A stretch of 6,302 nt of DNA, taken from Chitinophagales bacterium. GTDB lineage: Bacteria > Bacteroidota > Bacteroidia > Chitinophagales > Chitinophagaceae. Below the pieces are notes generated by a model, which ran no database searches, had not been told where the DNA came from, and saw only the letters and a program-made list of their open reading frames with translations. The position numbers and the translations under genes are program-made. Below are positions 5,680 to 6,302 of this stretch, piece after piece. The stretch lies in assembly GCA_013297585.1 (NCBI GenBank), contig JAAFHG010000238.1, positions 1 to 6,302 on the forward strand, in the 5' to 3' direction. Position 1 is the stretch's first letter. Every line of letters starts with the position of its first letter.

Positions 5680-6302
5680 ATGAACCAAAACATTGCCACA
5701 CTTTACCAAATAGCAAATAAACCTGAACGGTTAATTATTGGCTTAATGAGTGGTACATCTTTGGATGGTTTAGATGTGGCTTTGTGTAAATGTATTGGCA
5801 CAGGTACTGAAACTCAGCTTACAATTCTCGCTTTTGAAACAGTGCCTTATACCAATGCTTTTAAAGCCGATGTAAAAAGCATCTTCTCTAAAAAAACGAT
5901 TGATTTAGAAAGGCTTTGTTTACTGAATGAATATATTGGCGTTTTGCATGGGCAAATGATAAATAGTTGTCTGGCTAAATGGGGCTATCAAAATACGCAA
6001 ATTGATGCTATTGCAAGCCATGGGCAAACTATTTACCATGCACCCAAAAGCTTACATGGCTTAGCCAATTATGGTAATGGCACTTTACAAATTGGTGATG
6101 GTGACCACCTTGCTGTAACCACTGGTATTATTACCATTAGCGACTTTAGACAAAAGCATATTGCTGCTAGTGGTGAAGGTGCACCGCTGGCCTTGTACGG
6201 TGATTATTTATTGTTTAGCAAAGCTGGTGAAGACAGAATAATGCTGAACATTGGCGGTATTAGTAATGCAACTTTTTTACCCGGCAGTTTAGATGCTAAT
6301 AA
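5680..6302 (+). CDS. anmK: Anhydro-N-acetylmuramic acid kinase, N-terminal part (cut off by window edge)
   Basis: This cytosolic peptidoglycan-recycling enzyme hydrolyses and phosphorylates 1,6-anhydro-N-acetylmuramic acid with ATP, giving MurNAc 6-phosphate. My translation from the ATG at 5680 stays open for 207 residues to the window end; family members are about 360-400 residues, so roughly half is seen. Diagnostic segments are IGLMSGTSLDGLDVAL (20-35, the ASKHA phosphate-binding loop), IASHGQTIYHAP (111-122), LQIGDGDHLA (136-145), ISDFRQKHIAASGEGAPLA (153-171) and MLNIGGISNATFL (188-200). Many homologues have D-I/V-A-A-G-G-Q-G-A-P-L after F-R-x-x; here the D is His160 and the first G of the GG pair is Ser164. 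There is no Shine-Dalgarno sequence. The start is only 16 bp after the RES gene stop, so the two may share a transcript, though their functions look unrelated. Confidence 0.94.
   Translation, partial: MNQNIATLYQIANKPERLIIGLMSGTSLDGLDVALCKCIGTGTETQLTILAFETVPYTNAFKADVKSIFSKKTIDLERLCLLNEYIGVLHGQMINSCLAKWGYQNTQIDAIASHGQTIYHAPKSLHGLANYGNGTLQIGDGDHLAVTTGIITISDFRQKHIAASGEGAPLALYGDYLLFSKAGEDRIMLNIGGISNATFLPGSLDAN

Noticed and set aside
1..6302. CRISPR array, tRNA/rRNA genes, insertion sequences or integrase/attachment sites
   Set aside because: I saw no regularly spaced direct repeats, no tRNA-like cloverleaf, no transposase motifs and no terminal inverted repeats with target duplications; nearly all the sequence is accounted for by intact genes.

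Overview
The window looks like chromosomal housekeeping DNA from a member of the Bacteroidota, most likely a Chitinophagales/Sphingobacteriales-type genome. Three things support this: AT-rich DNA with almost no Shine-Dalgarno sequences, three exact matches to the Bacteroidota -7 promoter element TAnnTTTG at gene starts, and a gene neighbourhood (half-length glycogen-synthase-like protein divergent from panC-panD, followed by a YbhN/LPG-synthase-TM type membrane protein) that I recall as typical of that phylum. The lineage is inferred from memory of these families, not from a search.

Layout. Minus strand, 1-1708: the N-terminal two thirds of metK (S-adenosylmethionine synthetase, running off the left edge) and, upstream of it, a 270-aa glycogen-synthase-like protein that has only the N-terminal half of a GT5 enzyme and has lost its hallmark substrate-binding motifs. 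A 107-bp divergent intergenic region (1709-1815) separates these from a plus-strand run: panC (1816-2664), panD (2727-3071), an eight-helix membrane protein (3122-4150), an rfaE2-type heptose-1-phosphate adenylyltransferase (4206-4700), a RES-domain protein (4770-5663) and the start of anmK (5680 to the right edge). No gap exceeds 107 bp, so there is no long non-coding stretch.

Functionally, panC and panD supply the beta-alanine and pantothenate steps of coenzyme A synthesis. The rfaE2-type enzyme makes ADP-heptose for lipopolysaccharide, the membrane protein is probably an envelope lipid or isoprenoid-linked transporter or regulator, and anmK recycles peptidoglycan sugar, so the right half has an envelope theme. 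The RES-domain gene is the outlier. It is clearly more AT-rich than its neighbours (hand count about 28% GC over 5041-5340 against about 39% over 4321-4620), starts with GTG, and belongs to a family best known as NAD+-consuming toxins, but no antitoxin gene lies beside it.

The points most worth a second look are the orphan RES gene, the motif-less half glycogen synthase, a GC-rich palindromic repeat that encodes the C-terminal tail of the membrane protein, and a panD promoter placed so close to the start codon that the mRNA may be nearly leaderless. I did not find a clear undescribed multi-gene system here.
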